From Vondammii sp040505895 (GTDB taxonomy: Bacteria; Pseudomonadota; Gammaproteobacteria; Chromatiales; Chromatiaceae): a stretch of DNA of 64,000 nucleotides. Under the pieces are notes generated by a model. That model saw nothing but the letters and a program-made list of their open reading frames with translations. It did not search any database and had not been told where the DNA came from. Position numbers and translations under genes: made by a program. Numbering within the stretch: the first letter of the stretch is position 1; every line of letters starts with the position of its first letter. The DNA lies in assembly GCA_040505895.1 (NCBI GenBank), contig JBEVXU010000006.1, positions 1-64,000 on the forward strand. Reading direction: 5' to 3'. Shown piece after piece: positions 32,806 to 41,510 of the stretch.

Positions 32806-32925
32806 ACCCGACTTCAGTATTATTGCGCATAGACTGTATTTTTTTATGAGCCACAATTTCAAAGTGACTACTTACTTATCCTCTGTAGCGCCTTTTTTTA
32901 TCACCAACAAGGGTTTACCAAGTTA

Positions 32926-33912
32926 ATGCCCGATCTCCCCGAATCCTCCGATTTTACTCTCGAACCCGAAGACAACCATCGTCTTGCCAACCTTTGTGGC
33001 CAGATCGATGAACATCTGCGTCAGATTGAGCGGCGCCTGGGTATAGAGATTAACTACCGTGGCAGCCACTTCAACCTTTTAGGCGAGCGAGCGTCGATAG
33101 AGGCAGGTGGTGAGGTGTTGAAGTCGCTCTACAGTCTAACCGAGGAAGAGGTGCTCTCTCCTGAGCAGATTCATCTTCACCTTCAGCAGTCCGGCATCGA
33201 CGAACTGCTGCGGGAGACGGCGGACAAAGAGGTGCCGGAGGTGGTGATCAAGACCCGCCGTGGTCTTATCCGTCCTCGTGGCGGCAATCAGCAGGAGTAC
33301 CTGCATAAGGTGGTCACTCACGATATCAACTTCGGTGTCGGTCCGGCCGGCACCGGCAAGACCTATCTGGCAGTGGCCTGCGCGATAGATGCTCTGGAGC
33401 GTGATCGGGTTCGCCGTATCCTGCTGGTGCGTCCTGCAGTGGAGGCGGGAGAGCGCCTCGGCTTCCTCCCCGGTGATCTCAGCCAGAAGATCGACCCCTA
33501 CCTGCGCCCTCTCTACGATGCGCTCTACGAGATGCTCGGTTTTGAGCGGGTGGCTAAACTGATCGAACGTAACGTGATTGAAGTGGCCCCTCTTGCCTAT
33601 ATGCGAGGCCGTACCCTCAACGACGCCTTCGTTATACTCGACGAGGCCCAGAACACCACGCCGGAGCAGATGAAGATGTTTCTTACTCGCATCGGCTTTG
33701 GCTCCACGGCGGTGATCACCGGCGATGTGACCCAGGTCGATCTGCCTCGGGGACACACCTCCGGGCTGCGCCAGGTGGTGGAGATTCTCGGCAAGGTCGA
33801 GGGGATCAGTTTCACCTTCTTCAACGCACAGGATGTGGTGCGCCACCCCTTGGTGAAGCGTATTGTCGGTGCCTATGAACATTTCGATAAAGAGCGGGGA
33901 CACAGTAGTTGA
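32926..33912 (+). CDS. phoH: PhoH-like ATPase (YbeZ)
   Basis: 328 residues. An N-terminal KH-like/PhoH leader is followed by the ATPase core with Walker A FGVGPAGTGKTYLAV near residue 140, LLVRPAVEAGERLGFLPGDL, YMRGRTLNDAFVILDEAQNT (Walker B) and GDVTQVDLPRG. This is the PhoL/YbeZ type that works with YbeY in RNA maturation. Its stop overlaps the TTG of ybeY by four bases, consistent with that partnership. Confidence 0.94.
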   Translation: MPDLPESSDFTLEPEDNHRLANLCGQIDEHLRQIERRLGIEINYRGSHFNLLGERASIEAGGEVLKSLYSLTEEEVLSPEQIHLHLQQSGIDELLRETADKEVPEVVIKTRRGLIRPRGGNQQEYLHKVVTHDINFGVGPAGTGKTYLAVACAIDALERDRVRRILLVRPAVEAGERLGFLPGDLSQKIDPYLRPLYDALYEMLGFERVAKLIERNVIEVAPLAYMRGRTLNDAFVILDEAQNTTPEQMKMFLTRIGFGSTAVITGDVTQVDLPRGHTSGLRQVVEILGKVEGISFTFFNAQDVVRHPLVKRIVGAYEHFDKERGHSS

Positions 33913-34370
33913 CCCTGCAGCTTGAAGTTCAGCGTGTTGCCAAGAGTGCTGATCTCCCTGCCGACGAGGCCCTGCAGCGGTGGGCGGAAGCGGCGCTGGC
34001 ACCAGGCTTGGATCAGGGCGAGCTGGTAATCCGATTGGTAGATGAGGAGGAGAGTCAGGCTCTTAACCGCGAGTACCGGAGCAAGGATCGGCCTACCAAC
34101 GTATTGTCCTTTCCCTTCGAAGCACCGGCGGTGGTGGAGAGCGATCTGCTGGGTGATCTGGTGATCTGCGCCACAGTAGTGGCGGCGGAAGCCGCGGCGC
34201 AGAACAAGCCCCTGGAAGCCCATTGGGCGCACATGGTGGTACACGGGGTCTTGCATTTGCAGGGACATGACCATCAAAATGAGCGTGAGGCGGAGGAGAT
34301 GGAGCGCCTCGAAACGGAGGTTCTGGCAACACTTGGATTTCAGAATCCCTATAGCGTTGTACCGCAGTGA
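33909..34370 (+). CDS. ybeY: Endoribonuclease YbeY
   Basis: Zinc-dependent endoribonuclease involved in 16S rRNA 3' end maturation and ribosome quality control. 153 residues. Signature HGVLHLQGHDHQNEREAEEM (three zinc histidines) near residues 112-122 and DRPTNVLSFPFE before it. The TTG start overlaps the phoH stop. After the gene comes a 140-base spacer with a dispersed repeat, then corC. Confidence 0.95.
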   Translation: MTLQLEVQRVAKSADLPADEALQRWAEAALAPGLDQGELVIRLVDEEESQALNREYRSKDRPTNVLSFPFEAPAVVESDLLGDLVICATVVAAEAAAQNKPLEAHWAHMVVHGVLHLQGHDHQNEREAEEMERLETEVLATLGFQNPYSVVPQ

Positions 34371-34441
34371 CCATTGATGACTCTCTGCAGGTAGCGATTC
34401 AAACAAAGAGGAATATGGCTCTGTACAATGGTCCTGAAGTT

Positions 34442-34496
34442 CGCTCCAAATGCATCTCTATTTCCATCGAGACGGTTTTCAGAACTATTGCGCATA
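34442..34496. repeat. Dispersed 55-bp repeat, copy 2
   Basis: CGCTCCAAATGCATCTCTAT through CTATTGCGCATAG, matching 31003-31056 with a two-base deletion and scattered changes. It ends 17 bases before the corC ATG, so it may include or displace the promoter of corC. Confidence 0.65.
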
Positions 34497-34512
34497 GCCA
34501 CTAAAGGAAAAT

Positions 34513-35373
34513 ATGAGTAACGGTGACTCTATCAGCGGTTTGTCGCCCAAGTCATGGCTGGAAAAAATTCTCCATGGCTTTGACAGCGAACCGGAAAACA
34601 AAGAAGAGCTGATTCGGCTACTGCGGCATGCCAAGCAACATGCCCTGATGGATACCGAGGCCCTCTCCATGATGGAGGGTGTGCTACAGGTTTCGGAGCT
34701 GCAGGTGCGCGACATCATGATCCCGCGGGCCAATATGACGGCAATAGAGGTAGACGCTCCGCTGGAGGATATGTTGCCTGTCGCCATCGAGTCGGCCCAC
34801 TCCCGTTTCCCGGTCATCGGCGATGACCGCGGTGAAGTGGTCGGTATTCTTATGGCCAAGGATCTGCTGGCCTACTGCGGTAATAGCAAGCGCCGTTTTG
34901 ATATCCGCGACCTGCTGCGTGCGGCGGTATTCGTCCCCGAGAGTAAACGCCTCAACGTTCTGCTTAAAGAGTTCCGTGCCACCCGCAACCACATGGCTAT
35001 CGTTGTCGATGAGTTTGGTGCAGCCGCCGGGCTGGTCACCATTGAGGATGTGTTGGAGCAGATCGTCGGAGAGATCGAGGATGAGCACGACTTTGACGAA
35101 GGTACCTCTATTCTGAAACGTGGCGAGCGCGATTTTACCGCCAAGGCCTACACCACTATCGAAGACTTCAACGACTACTTCGACTGTGATCTCTCAGATG
35201 GTGAGTTCGATACTATCGCCGGTCTGGTGACCCATGCACTGGGCCATCTGCCGAAGCGTGGCGAGAAGGTCGATATTCACCCCTTCCGCTTCAAGGTACT
35301 GCGAGCCGACAGCCGGCGCATCCACCTGTTGAGTGTTCACCTACTGCCGACAGATGGAGAGCGTGGACGCTGA
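34513..35373 (+). CDS. corC: CorC/HlyC-family CBS protein (YbeX)
   Basis: 286 residues. Two CBS domains (QVRDIMIPRANMTAIEVDAP, then FVPESKRLNVLLKEFRATRN) with the family hallmark VVDEFGAAAGLVTIEDVLEQ and VGEIEDE, then a CorC/HlyC C-terminal domain (FNDYFDCDLSDGEFDTIAGL). Linked to Mg2+/Co2+ efflux and, as YbeX, to ribosome metabolism. It overlaps lnt. No membrane segment is present, as expected for YbeX. Confidence 0.92.
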   Translation: MSNGDSISGLSPKSWLEKILHGFDSEPENKEELIRLLRHAKQHALMDTEALSMMEGVLQVSELQVRDIMIPRANMTAIEVDAPLEDMLPVAIESAHSRFPVIGDDRGEVVGILMAKDLLAYCGNSKRRFDIRDLLRAAVFVPESKRLNVLLKEFRATRNHMAIVVDEFGAAAGLVTIEDVLEQIVGEIEDEHDFDEGTSILKRGERDFTAKAYTTIEDFNDYFDCDLSDGEFDTIAGLVTHALGHLPKRGEKVDIHPFRFKVLRADSRRIHLLSVHLLPTDGERGR

Positions 35374-36892
35374 TCAGCTGAAGCGCCTGTGGGCGGACGA
35401 GGGCCGGTACCTGGCGCTCGCCTTCCTCAGCGGTGCCGCAACGGTGCTTGCCTTTGCCCCCTTTTCGTACTCTCTGGTGGCGGTAATCGCTCCCCTGCCG
35501 CTGCTGTTGATGTGGCGAAACGGGACACCTGCCCAGGCCTTTCGTCAGGGCTGGGCCTACGGCCTGGGGCTGCTCGGCTTCGGCGTATTCTGGATGCACA
35601 TCAGCATCGATCAGTTCGGTAATCTGGGTACGCTTGCGGCCATTGCCATCACCCTGCTGTTTGTCCTCGGTGTCTCCCTCTTCTATGGCCTTGTGGGCTG
35701 GTCCGCTTCTCATCTTGGCAGGCAGCTGAAAAGGGGGGTTCACCAGCAGTCGGTTCTGCTGTTTATCCCGGCACTCTGGGTATTGGGTGAGTGGCTGCGC
35801 GGCTGGGTGCTTACCGGCTTTCCCTGGCTGGCTATCGGTTACTCACAGATTGAGAGCCCGTTGGCAGGCTTCGCTCCGCTGCTGGGTGTCTATGGTGTCA
35901 GCGGGCTGGTGCTGCTGACCAGTGCGTTACTCGCCTTGAGTGTGACCGCCGGCCTACGTGGCAAAGTGGTTGCGGTAATGACGGTAGCACTGATCTGGTT
36001 TGGTGGCGGGCAGATGAGTCGCCTCAACTGGAGCAGCCCGGCGGGTCCACCACTCAAAGTAAGTATGATCCAGGGCAATATCCCCCAGGAGATCAAATGG
36101 AAACGGCAGCAGCTCACCCCCACCCTCAGCCTCTATACCCGGCTGACCCGGGAACACTGGGATAGCGACCTGATCATCTGGCCGGAGACCGCCGTTCCCT
36201 CGTTTGTTCACCTGATTGATGAGGGGCTGTTGCAACCACTGCAGAGCGAGGCGATAGAGCACAAGAGTGAGCTACTTATCGGCATCCCGGTATGGAAAGA
36301 GGAGACGCGGCAGTATTTTAATACCATGCTGCTGCTGGGCGAGGAGCGGGGCAGCTATTTCAAGCGTCATCTTGTTCCCTTTGGTGAGTTTATGCCGCTG
36401 GCAAAACTACTCAGTCCTATTACGCGATGGCTCAACATTCCCATGTCCAGCTTCTCCGCTGGTGACGACACCCCGCCCATCCTGAAAGTGGCCGGCTACC
36501 CGGCCGGTATCTCCATCTGCTACGAAGACGCCTTTGGCTCAGAGACAATCGAAGCACTGCCTCAGGCTGCGTTCCTTATCAACACCAGCAACGACGCCTG
36601 GTTCGGTGACTCCCTGGCGCCCCCCCAGCATCTGGAGATCGCCCGTATGCGCGCCCTGGAGACCGGCCGCTATCTGCTGCGCTCAACCAACACAGGTATC
36701 TCTGCGATCATCGACCACAAAGGTCAGTTGCTAGCCACCTCACCGGCGTTCAAGCAGCATGTGCTGACAGGTGAGTTTCTCCCGATGAAAGGCAATACCC
36801 CGTACACCATGGTGGGTAACTGGTTAGTGATTGGGTTTATCTTCCTGCTGTTGATTGCTGCACTCTCTCCCTCGTCACGAAGGCGGCAGTAA
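35354..36892 (+). CDS. lnt: Apolipoprotein N-acyltransferase
   Basis: Final enzyme of lipoprotein maturation, N-acylating the lipid-modified cysteine in the inner membrane. About 512 residues from ATG 35354 (MESVDADQLKRLWADEGRYL); a GTG at 35333 is also in frame but would overlap corC further. Several membrane segments, then a nitrilase-like periplasmic domain with the catalytic triad: Glu in WPETAVPSF, Lys in YFKRHLVPFGEFMP, Cys in ISICYEDAFG. A final membrane helix ends the protein. It works after LspA, encoded at the other end of the window. Confidence 0.95.
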   Translation: MESVDADQLKRLWADEGRYLALAFLSGAATVLAFAPFSYSLVAVIAPLPLLLMWRNGTPAQAFRQGWAYGLGLLGFGVFWMHISIDQFGNLGTLAAIAITLLFVLGVSLFYGLVGWSASHLGRQLKRGVHQQSVLLFIPALWVLGEWLRGWVLTGFPWLAIGYSQIESPLAGFAPLLGVYGVSGLVLLTSALLALSVTAGLRGKVVAVMTVALIWFGGGQMSRLNWSSPAGPPLKVSMIQGNIPQEIKWKRQQLTPTLSLYTRLTREHWDSDLIIWPETAVPSFVHLIDEGLLQPLQSEAIEHKSELLIGIPVWKEETRQYFNTMLLLGEERGSYFKRHLVPFGEFMPLAKLLSPITRWLNIPMSSFSAGDDTPPILKVAGYPAGISICYEDAFGSETIEALPQAAFLINTSNDAWFGDSLAPPQHLEIARMRALETGRYLLRSTNTGISAIIDHKGQLLATSPAFKQHVLTGEFLPMKGNTPYTMVGNWLVIGFIFLLLIAALSPSSRRRQ

Positions 36893-37192
36893 CTACAGTA
36901 GTTCCTTCTTTCTACGAAGGGTGTCGTAAAAGCACCAGTCCCTTCTCCCTGCAGTGGGTGTCATAACAGCACCAGTCCCTTCTCCCTACGAGGGAGAAGG
37001 TTAGGTCGCTACGGGCTCCTGCCCTCTCGCGACACTACTACGTCCATGTAGGTCGGATGAGGGTGTATTAAATCTTCAGCTCACCCTGCGCGGCTATATA
37101 TCTCTACACATCAATGGCTTATTGGGATACTATTTCCGTTAACAACAAAAAATATAGGGAAATCAGCCCACATAGCGAAGGGATGCCACGAT
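36893..37192. other. Intergenic region with duplicated 32-bp unit and stem-loop
   Basis: A unit beginning GGGTGTC and ending CCCTTCTCCCT occurs at 36919-36950 and again at 36956-36987, 37 bases apart. The second copy flows into a perfect 10-bp stem (CCTTCTCCCT-ACG-AGGGAGAAGG, 36978-37000), probably the lnt terminator. At 37124-37137 is GGGATACTATTTCC, shared with 45230-45243 ahead of the decayed small ORF. Left boundary of the accessory island. Confidence 0.7.
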
Positions 37193-37519
37193 ATGGATAT
37201 CAGAACAACACCCACCCCCGGCCAATACGGCACCAAGCAACTTCTTAAAGAGTACGGCTACCAACTGGTAGGCGTACGCTATCGCTATGACAAAAAAAGA
37301 AGCAAGCGCTACAAGACGATTAAACTGATCGTAGATGAACAGGAGTGGAACTCTGGTGTAAGCATTCCCATGGATAGGCGTGTTCATGTTGGGGTTGAGT
37401 ATGGGGAGACTGAATTGAGACAGAAGGTGAAGTTTGCGGGTGGTTTCTGGGTTGTAGAGAAAACGGCTTGGGTATTCTCATGTAAGGGATTTAAGGGCTC
37501 TGATCCCTTAAATCGTTAG
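37193..37519 (+). CDS. Small island-boundary protein, family not named
   Basis: 108 residues: an N-terminal region DIRTTPTPGQYGTKQLLKEY followed by LVGVRYRYDKKRSKRYKTIK, LIVDEQEW, and a later KFAGGFWVVEKTAWVF. I recall similar short proteins scattered in proteobacterial genomes near accessory DNA, but no function. Basic in the middle, so nucleic-acid binding is possible. A truncated second copy with a related upstream region lies at 45230-45370, at the far side of the island. It precedes the ABC-3C operon by 45 bases. Confidence 0.55.
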   Translation: MDIRTTPTPGQYGTKQLLKEYGYQLVGVRYRYDKKRSKRYKTIKLIVDEQEWNSGVSIPMDRRVHVGVEYGETELRQKVKFAGGFWVVEKTAWVFSCKGFKGSDPLNR

Positions 37520-37564
37520 TTAAACCAACAGGATAAGAAGAGTACGATTAACAAGATAAATGGG

Positions 37565-38797
37565 GTGTGCATGGAGAACGAATTTGAGTTCTATCAACAG
37601 CGTGAAGATTGTAATCATTTAGTCCTATTCGTTCATGGTTTCACTGGCGATGTAAATAAGACATGGAAAAATAAAAATAGGCAATTGTTCCCCAAATTGC
37701 TTCTGGAAAATGAATACATCGCGCAGAATTTTGATGTAGCTACCTACGGATATTTCACCACTTTGCTGGATCTATTTGCTGACAGCAAAGAAAAGTTTAG
37801 GAAAATTAAAAGTTTAATTCGCAGAAAAACGCACAAGAAAGAGAAGAATTTAGAAATCTCAGAACTTTCTAATAATCTGAGCAATCATCTAAGAATTACA
37901 CTGAATCAATACGATAATATTTATATTGTTGCCCATAGTATGGGGGGGCTGGTCACAAAGTCCCTTATTTCTGATGAGCTAAAGAAGCATGGATGGACAA
38001 AAGTTAAGCTGTTTTTGTCTTTGGCGGTTCCGCATCAAGGTTCGGATATTGCAGTCTTGGGTGGATTAATCAGTGATAACATGCAAATTGATAATCTGAA
38101 TCCAGTAAATTCGTTCATAAACACACTTAATCAAAGGTGGATTGATTTAGATAGCAAACCCTCAACTAAGTACTTTTACGGAAGCTATGATCAGGTTGTT
38201 ACCAAGCATAGTGCCGTTGCAATTGACAAAATCGAAAAAGATATAATAAGTGTGGCTGAAGACCACAATTCCATCTCTAAGCCGGAAAGTTCAAACGCGA
38301 TTGTGTGTAATGGAGTATGTCAATTCTTAGAAGAAGCACATAAACATACATTGTTAGGCGAGGTTGGATATCAGAAGCTAGATCCTACTGAACAACTAGA
38401 TGATGAGCTTTTTGTGCTCAAGTTGATCATTGCTGACATTGCAAATGAAACGCAAGAACATGCGAAGGAGCTATTCTTTAATGCTGAATATGTAAGAAAG
38501 CTATTTAAATCAAGACATGACAAAAAACAGTTAGAACTGCTGTTTAATAATATTCGTCAGCTCTATAAAGATAGTTATGATGGTTATCTCGCAGATGACT
38601 CTATGAACTCCGGAAAACTACTTGCCGAAGTCCACACAAAAATTACGGGTCAGGACGCACAGTTACTCAAGACACTTATTCCAACCCTTCAGTCATACCA
38701 TAAGAAGGGTATGTTACATCAATTAGCTAATGATGCAGATTCTGATATATGGTGGTCTAAGAGCAAAATGCTTAGTTTTGAAGGGAAAGAAATATGA
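37565..38797 (+). CDS. Alpha/beta-hydrolase effector of an ABC-three-component system
   Basis: 410 residues. N-terminal serine hydrolase: oxyanion region LVLFVHGFTGD (residues 19-29), nucleophile elbow VAHSMGG with Ser near 125, AVPHQGSD, and a likely catalytic histidine in EDHNSISKP near 235. The remaining 170 residues are helical (ELFFNAEYVRKLFKSRHDKK, LLKTLIPTLQSYHKKG) and are taken as the C-terminal adaptor typical of ABC-3C effectors. Its stop overlaps the middle-component gene by four bases. Lipase-type effectors in such systems are thought to damage host membranes on infection; that is family inference. Visibly AT-rich compared with the flanking lnt. Confidence 0.75.
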   Translation: MCMENEFEFYQQREDCNHLVLFVHGFTGDVNKTWKNKNRQLFPKLLLENEYIAQNFDVATYGYFTTLLDLFADSKEKFRKIKSLIRRKTHKKEKNLEISELSNNLSNHLRITLNQYDNIYIVAHSMGGLVTKSLISDELKKHGWTKVKLFLSLAVPHQGSDIAVLGGLISDNMQIDNLNPVNSFINTLNQRWIDLDSKPSTKYFYGSYDQVVTKHSAVAIDKIEKDIISVAEDHNSISKPESSNAIVCNGVCQFLEEAHKHTLLGEVGYQKLDPTEQLDDELFVLKLIIADIANETQEHAKELFFNAEYVRKLFKSRHDKKQLELLFNNIRQLYKDSYDGYLADDSMNSGKLLAEVHTKITGQDAQLLKTLIPTLQSYHKKGMLHQLANDADSDIWWSKSKMLSFEGKEI

Positions 38798-39303
38798 TAT
38801 TACCCTTCATAGAGCCTGAAGATGATATTTATATAAACATATCTGTTCTTTTGCTATTGATAAATGCACTAGCAAAAACAAACCGAGGAACACTAAAGTT
38901 AAATAATAATAGACTGCATGTTTTTTTGTATTTGTTGAAGAATCCAACAGCGCTAAACAAGGTGCTGAGTGTTTTAGGAAAAGGTAGCGTGATTCTTCAA
39001 GATCGAGATACCTACTCTGTTACTTCTATATCTCCAAATATTGATCCGCTTTTTGATAGAAAGGCGCTTAAATCTTTGCTAAGCGTACTGGTTGCTAAAA
39101 AATTGGTCTCAGTAACGTACAAAAAGGGCGATGGTTTCTTTTACTGCCTTAGTGAAAGTGGGGGTAATACCGTATCTCGCCTAAATGATGAGTACTTGAT
39201 CGAAATTAGACAGCTCTGTGAAAAGCTGAAGGCCCTATTAAGTTATACAGAAGGTCAGCTGAATAAAACGATAAATCGAATCATCCGAATGGAAGTCGTA
39301 TAA
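38794..39303 (+). CDS. ABC-3C middle component
   Basis: 169 residues. No catalytic motif; it appears to contain a winged-helix-like stretch (RLHVFLYLLKNPTALNKVLS, then DRKALKSLLSVLVAKKLVSV and YKKGDGFFYCLSESG) and a C-terminal helix. Size, position between an effector and an SMC-like ATPase, and four-base overlap upstream with no gap downstream match the middle component of ABC-three-component conflict systems. It probably couples the ATPase sensor to the hydrolase. Confidence 0.7.
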   Translation: MILPFIEPEDDIYINISVLLLLINALAKTNRGTLKLNNNRLHVFLYLLKNPTALNKVLSVLGKGSVILQDRDTYSVTSISPNIDPLFDRKALKSLLSVLVAKKLVSVTYKKGDGFFYCLSESGGNTVSRLNDEYLIEIRQLCEKLKALLSYTEGQLNKTINRIIRMEVV

Positions 39304-41286
39304 ATGTCAAGTAGCATATTGGTAAATCAGCTTGTTGTTGTTGGCACAAGGAAAAATTACACCGTAAATTTCAATGCTGGTGTCAATATAATTTACGGAG
39401 ATTCTACAACAGGAAAATCGAGCATATTAGATCTCATTGATTATTTGCTTGGTGCTAAAAAGTTTGAGCTTTACCCTGAAATAAGTGCTACTGCTAGATA
39501 TGCCGTTTTAGATGTTACTCTTAATCAGGATAGGTATTCAATAAGACGAGATATATTTGATTCATCTCGGCCAATTGAGGTTTATCCGTGCGCCTTTGCA
39601 GATATTGAAAATTTTGCAGTAAAGAAATATTTGCCAACGTTTCAAACAAGCACAAAATATCCTGAAATGGAGTTCTTTTCGGATTTTCTTCTTAGTGCCT
39701 TAAATCTGACAAACCTCAAGATCAAGCGGGCACCAACTAAAGATGACTCAAAGCTTGTACGTTTGAGCTTTCGTGATCTGATCCAATATTGTTATGTGGA
39801 TCAGGATGACCTCGGCAGTAAGAAATATTTGAGACCAGATAATTATGCAGTGCAGGTAAAAAATGCGGAGGTTTTCAAGTATTTGTTTAATGCTCTTGAT
39901 TGTCAAATTTCTGAACTAGAGCAAGATATTTCTGAGAAATCACAGAAAAAGACCGAAATAGAGAAGAAGTTTTCTTTCGTTTCCGAGTTTCTGAGAGAGT
40001 CAGAGTTCGGAAGTATGTTAAGTCTGGATAATGAGGTGACAAAAACTGATAATGATATCGGTTTGTTACAGGAGCAGATTAATCAGCTGAATAGTAGGCT
40101 TACAGCAGATAATGAGGTGTATAGGGCTATTAAATCTAGTTTAGATGAAATTGAACTGGATAAAAAAGCACTCAAACAGCAAATGTTTGATGGCGATCGA
40201 AAAATTGAGCGGTTTACTCGTTTGCATAATGATTATCTTACTGATATTGCAAAGTTTAACTCGTCATTAGAGGCGAGGAGTGTAATAGGTGAAATTCCAG
40301 ATGAGATTGCCCTGTGTCCGGTTTGTGACGGAACTCTCCATTTAGAGTCGGCTAAACAGAATTTTGATATAGAACCATCCGATAAAATAACGCACGAACT
40401 TAATTCCTTAAAACGAAGGGTTAAAGATACAGAGCAGCTTATTAATGACAGTAAAAAGCAGTGGGAAATTGATAATTCAAGACTGAAAATGCTTGAAGAG
40501 GACGAAAAGAGAGCAAGAGAACTCCTTGATCAAAATACTAAAGAGTTAGTTTCGCCTTATCTTGCAGAAAGAGATATGCATGTTAAACAGCTGGGTGAAC
40601 TAAATCAAAAAAGAGTTGAGCTAGTCTCTAGGTTAAAAATAAGGAATCAACATAGACTTTTAACTGATCAGATTAAGTCCCTAGAGCTTAGTATTGGTCA
40701 GTTAAAAGAAAGGTTGGATAAGTTAAAGAAAGAAGCGCCATCAATGGCTGACGTTTTGTCCAATTTGTCTGACAATCTTCAGCATTATCTTTCATTTATA
40801 AAAATTAAAGATCCAACTGGTGTTAGTTATACCACTAATAGGTTTTTGCCAGTGCTTCGTGGTATTGAGTATGGAAGCATTAGGTCTGGTGGGTTAAGAA
40901 CCATTGTTGGAATAGGATATTTGTGTTCGCTTATGGAAGAAGCTTTAAGAACTCAAATGAGTTACCCGTCTTTTCTTATGATCGATACTGTTGGTAAGTA
41001 TTTGGGTAAGACGAAAGCACAAAGTAAGTATCAAGAAGAAACGTCGGTAGATGAAGACTTTAAAGAAGGCGTTTCAGACCCTCAAAAGTACCAAAATATT
41101 TTTGAACATATTATTAATCTATCTGAAAAATATGAGAAGAATAATCGAATTTGCCAATTCATACTTGTTGATAATGATGTTCCTGGCCATATCATTGACC
41201 AGTTGTCAGGGTTCATAGTTGCTCATTTCAGTTCGGTGAGAGTTGATGGGTTGCCTGTTGGTTTTATTGATGATGCTACTGTTTAG
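39304..41286 (+). CDS. SMC-like ABC ATPase with DUF3732-type C-terminus (ABC-3C)
   Basis: 660 residues. Walker A YGDSTTGKSSILDLIDYLLG at residues 31-50; two long coiled-coil stretches (about 195-330 and 365-495) flanking a CPVC near 337-342 that resembles a Rad50 zinc hook; then the C-terminal half ATPase with LRTIVGIGYLCSLMEEAL and the YPSFLMIDTVGKYLG segment that stands where DUF3732 proteins carry their Walker B. The usual catalytic glutamate is not visible after LMID. The start is immediately after the preceding TAA. Last gene of the ABC-3C operon; role: nucleic-acid or invader sensor, inferred from the family. Confidence 0.78.
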   Translation: MSSSILVNQLVVVGTRKNYTVNFNAGVNIIYGDSTTGKSSILDLIDYLLGAKKFELYPEISATARYAVLDVTLNQDRYSIRRDIFDSSRPIEVYPCAFADIENFAVKKYLPTFQTSTKYPEMEFFSDFLLSALNLTNLKIKRAPTKDDSKLVRLSFRDLIQYCYVDQDDLGSKKYLRPDNYAVQVKNAEVFKYLFNALDCQISELEQDISEKSQKKTEIEKKFSFVSEFLRESEFGSMLSLDNEVTKTDNDIGLLQEQINQLNSRLTADNEVYRAIKSSLDEIELDKKALKQQMFDGDRKIERFTRLHNDYLTDIAKFNSSLEARSVIGEIPDEIALCPVCDGTLHLESAKQNFDIEPSDKITHELNSLKRRVKDTEQLINDSKKQWEIDNSRLKMLEEDEKRARELLDQNTKELVSPYLAERDMHVKQLGELNQKRVELVSRLKIRNQHRLLTDQIKSLELSIGQLKERLDKLKKEAPSMADVLSNLSDNLQHYLSFIKIKDPTGVSYTTNRFLPVLRGIEYGSIRSGGLRTIVGIGYLCSLMEEALRTQMSYPSFLMIDTVGKYLGKTKAQSKYQEETSVDEDFKEGVSDPQKYQNIFEHIINLSEKYEKNNRICQFILVDNDVPGHIIDQLSGFIVAHFSSVRVDGLPVGFIDDATV

Positions 41287-41393
41287 TAGTTGTGCTTGGG
41301 TTCGCTGTCTATTTCCAGGATAAATAAGACACCCACCTTTTATAACAAAAACAATGGGATCAGACTCGATAGATATCTATCTGAGCGGGTAAT

Positions 41394-41416
41394 AATCGGG
41401 GTCAGAGTAGAATTTT
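41394..41416 (+). repeat. Left inverted repeat of the peptidase cassette
   Basis: AATCGGGGTCAGAGTAGAAT with following T residues. It matches, in inverse orientation, 45156-45176 (AAATTTACTCCGACCCCGAT), with one or two changes. Sequences of the form GGGGTCAGAGT commonly flank REP-associated and IS200-like transposases in gammaproteobacteria; no transposase gene remains here. Confidence 0.6.
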
Positions 41417-41428
41417 CAAAGCGAAAAT

Positions 41429-41462
41429 GGGTCAGTACCATTTTTTCGATAAGCTAGATGAT
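41429..41462 (+). repeat. 33-bp leader repeat, copy 1
   Basis: GGGTCAGTACCATTTTTTCG followed by ATAAGCTAGATGAT, repeated nearly exactly at 42069-42101. Each copy lies upstream of a cassette gene (48 and 142 bases before the respective starts), so they may be promoters, operators or remnants of tandem insertion. Confidence 0.75.
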
Positions 41463-41510
41463 AAGGGACCCCATCGATACATCGATATTTAATGAGAAGG
41501 GAGGTCTGCA

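Larger units (their letters stand above)
32566..32925. other. Intergenic region carrying two REP-like elements
   Basis: 360 bases between miaB and phoH, with palindromic elements at 32577-32640 and 32741-32805. The phoH promoter should lie in the last 100 bases (TATTTTTTTATGAG region). No coding region is supported. Confidence 0.6.
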
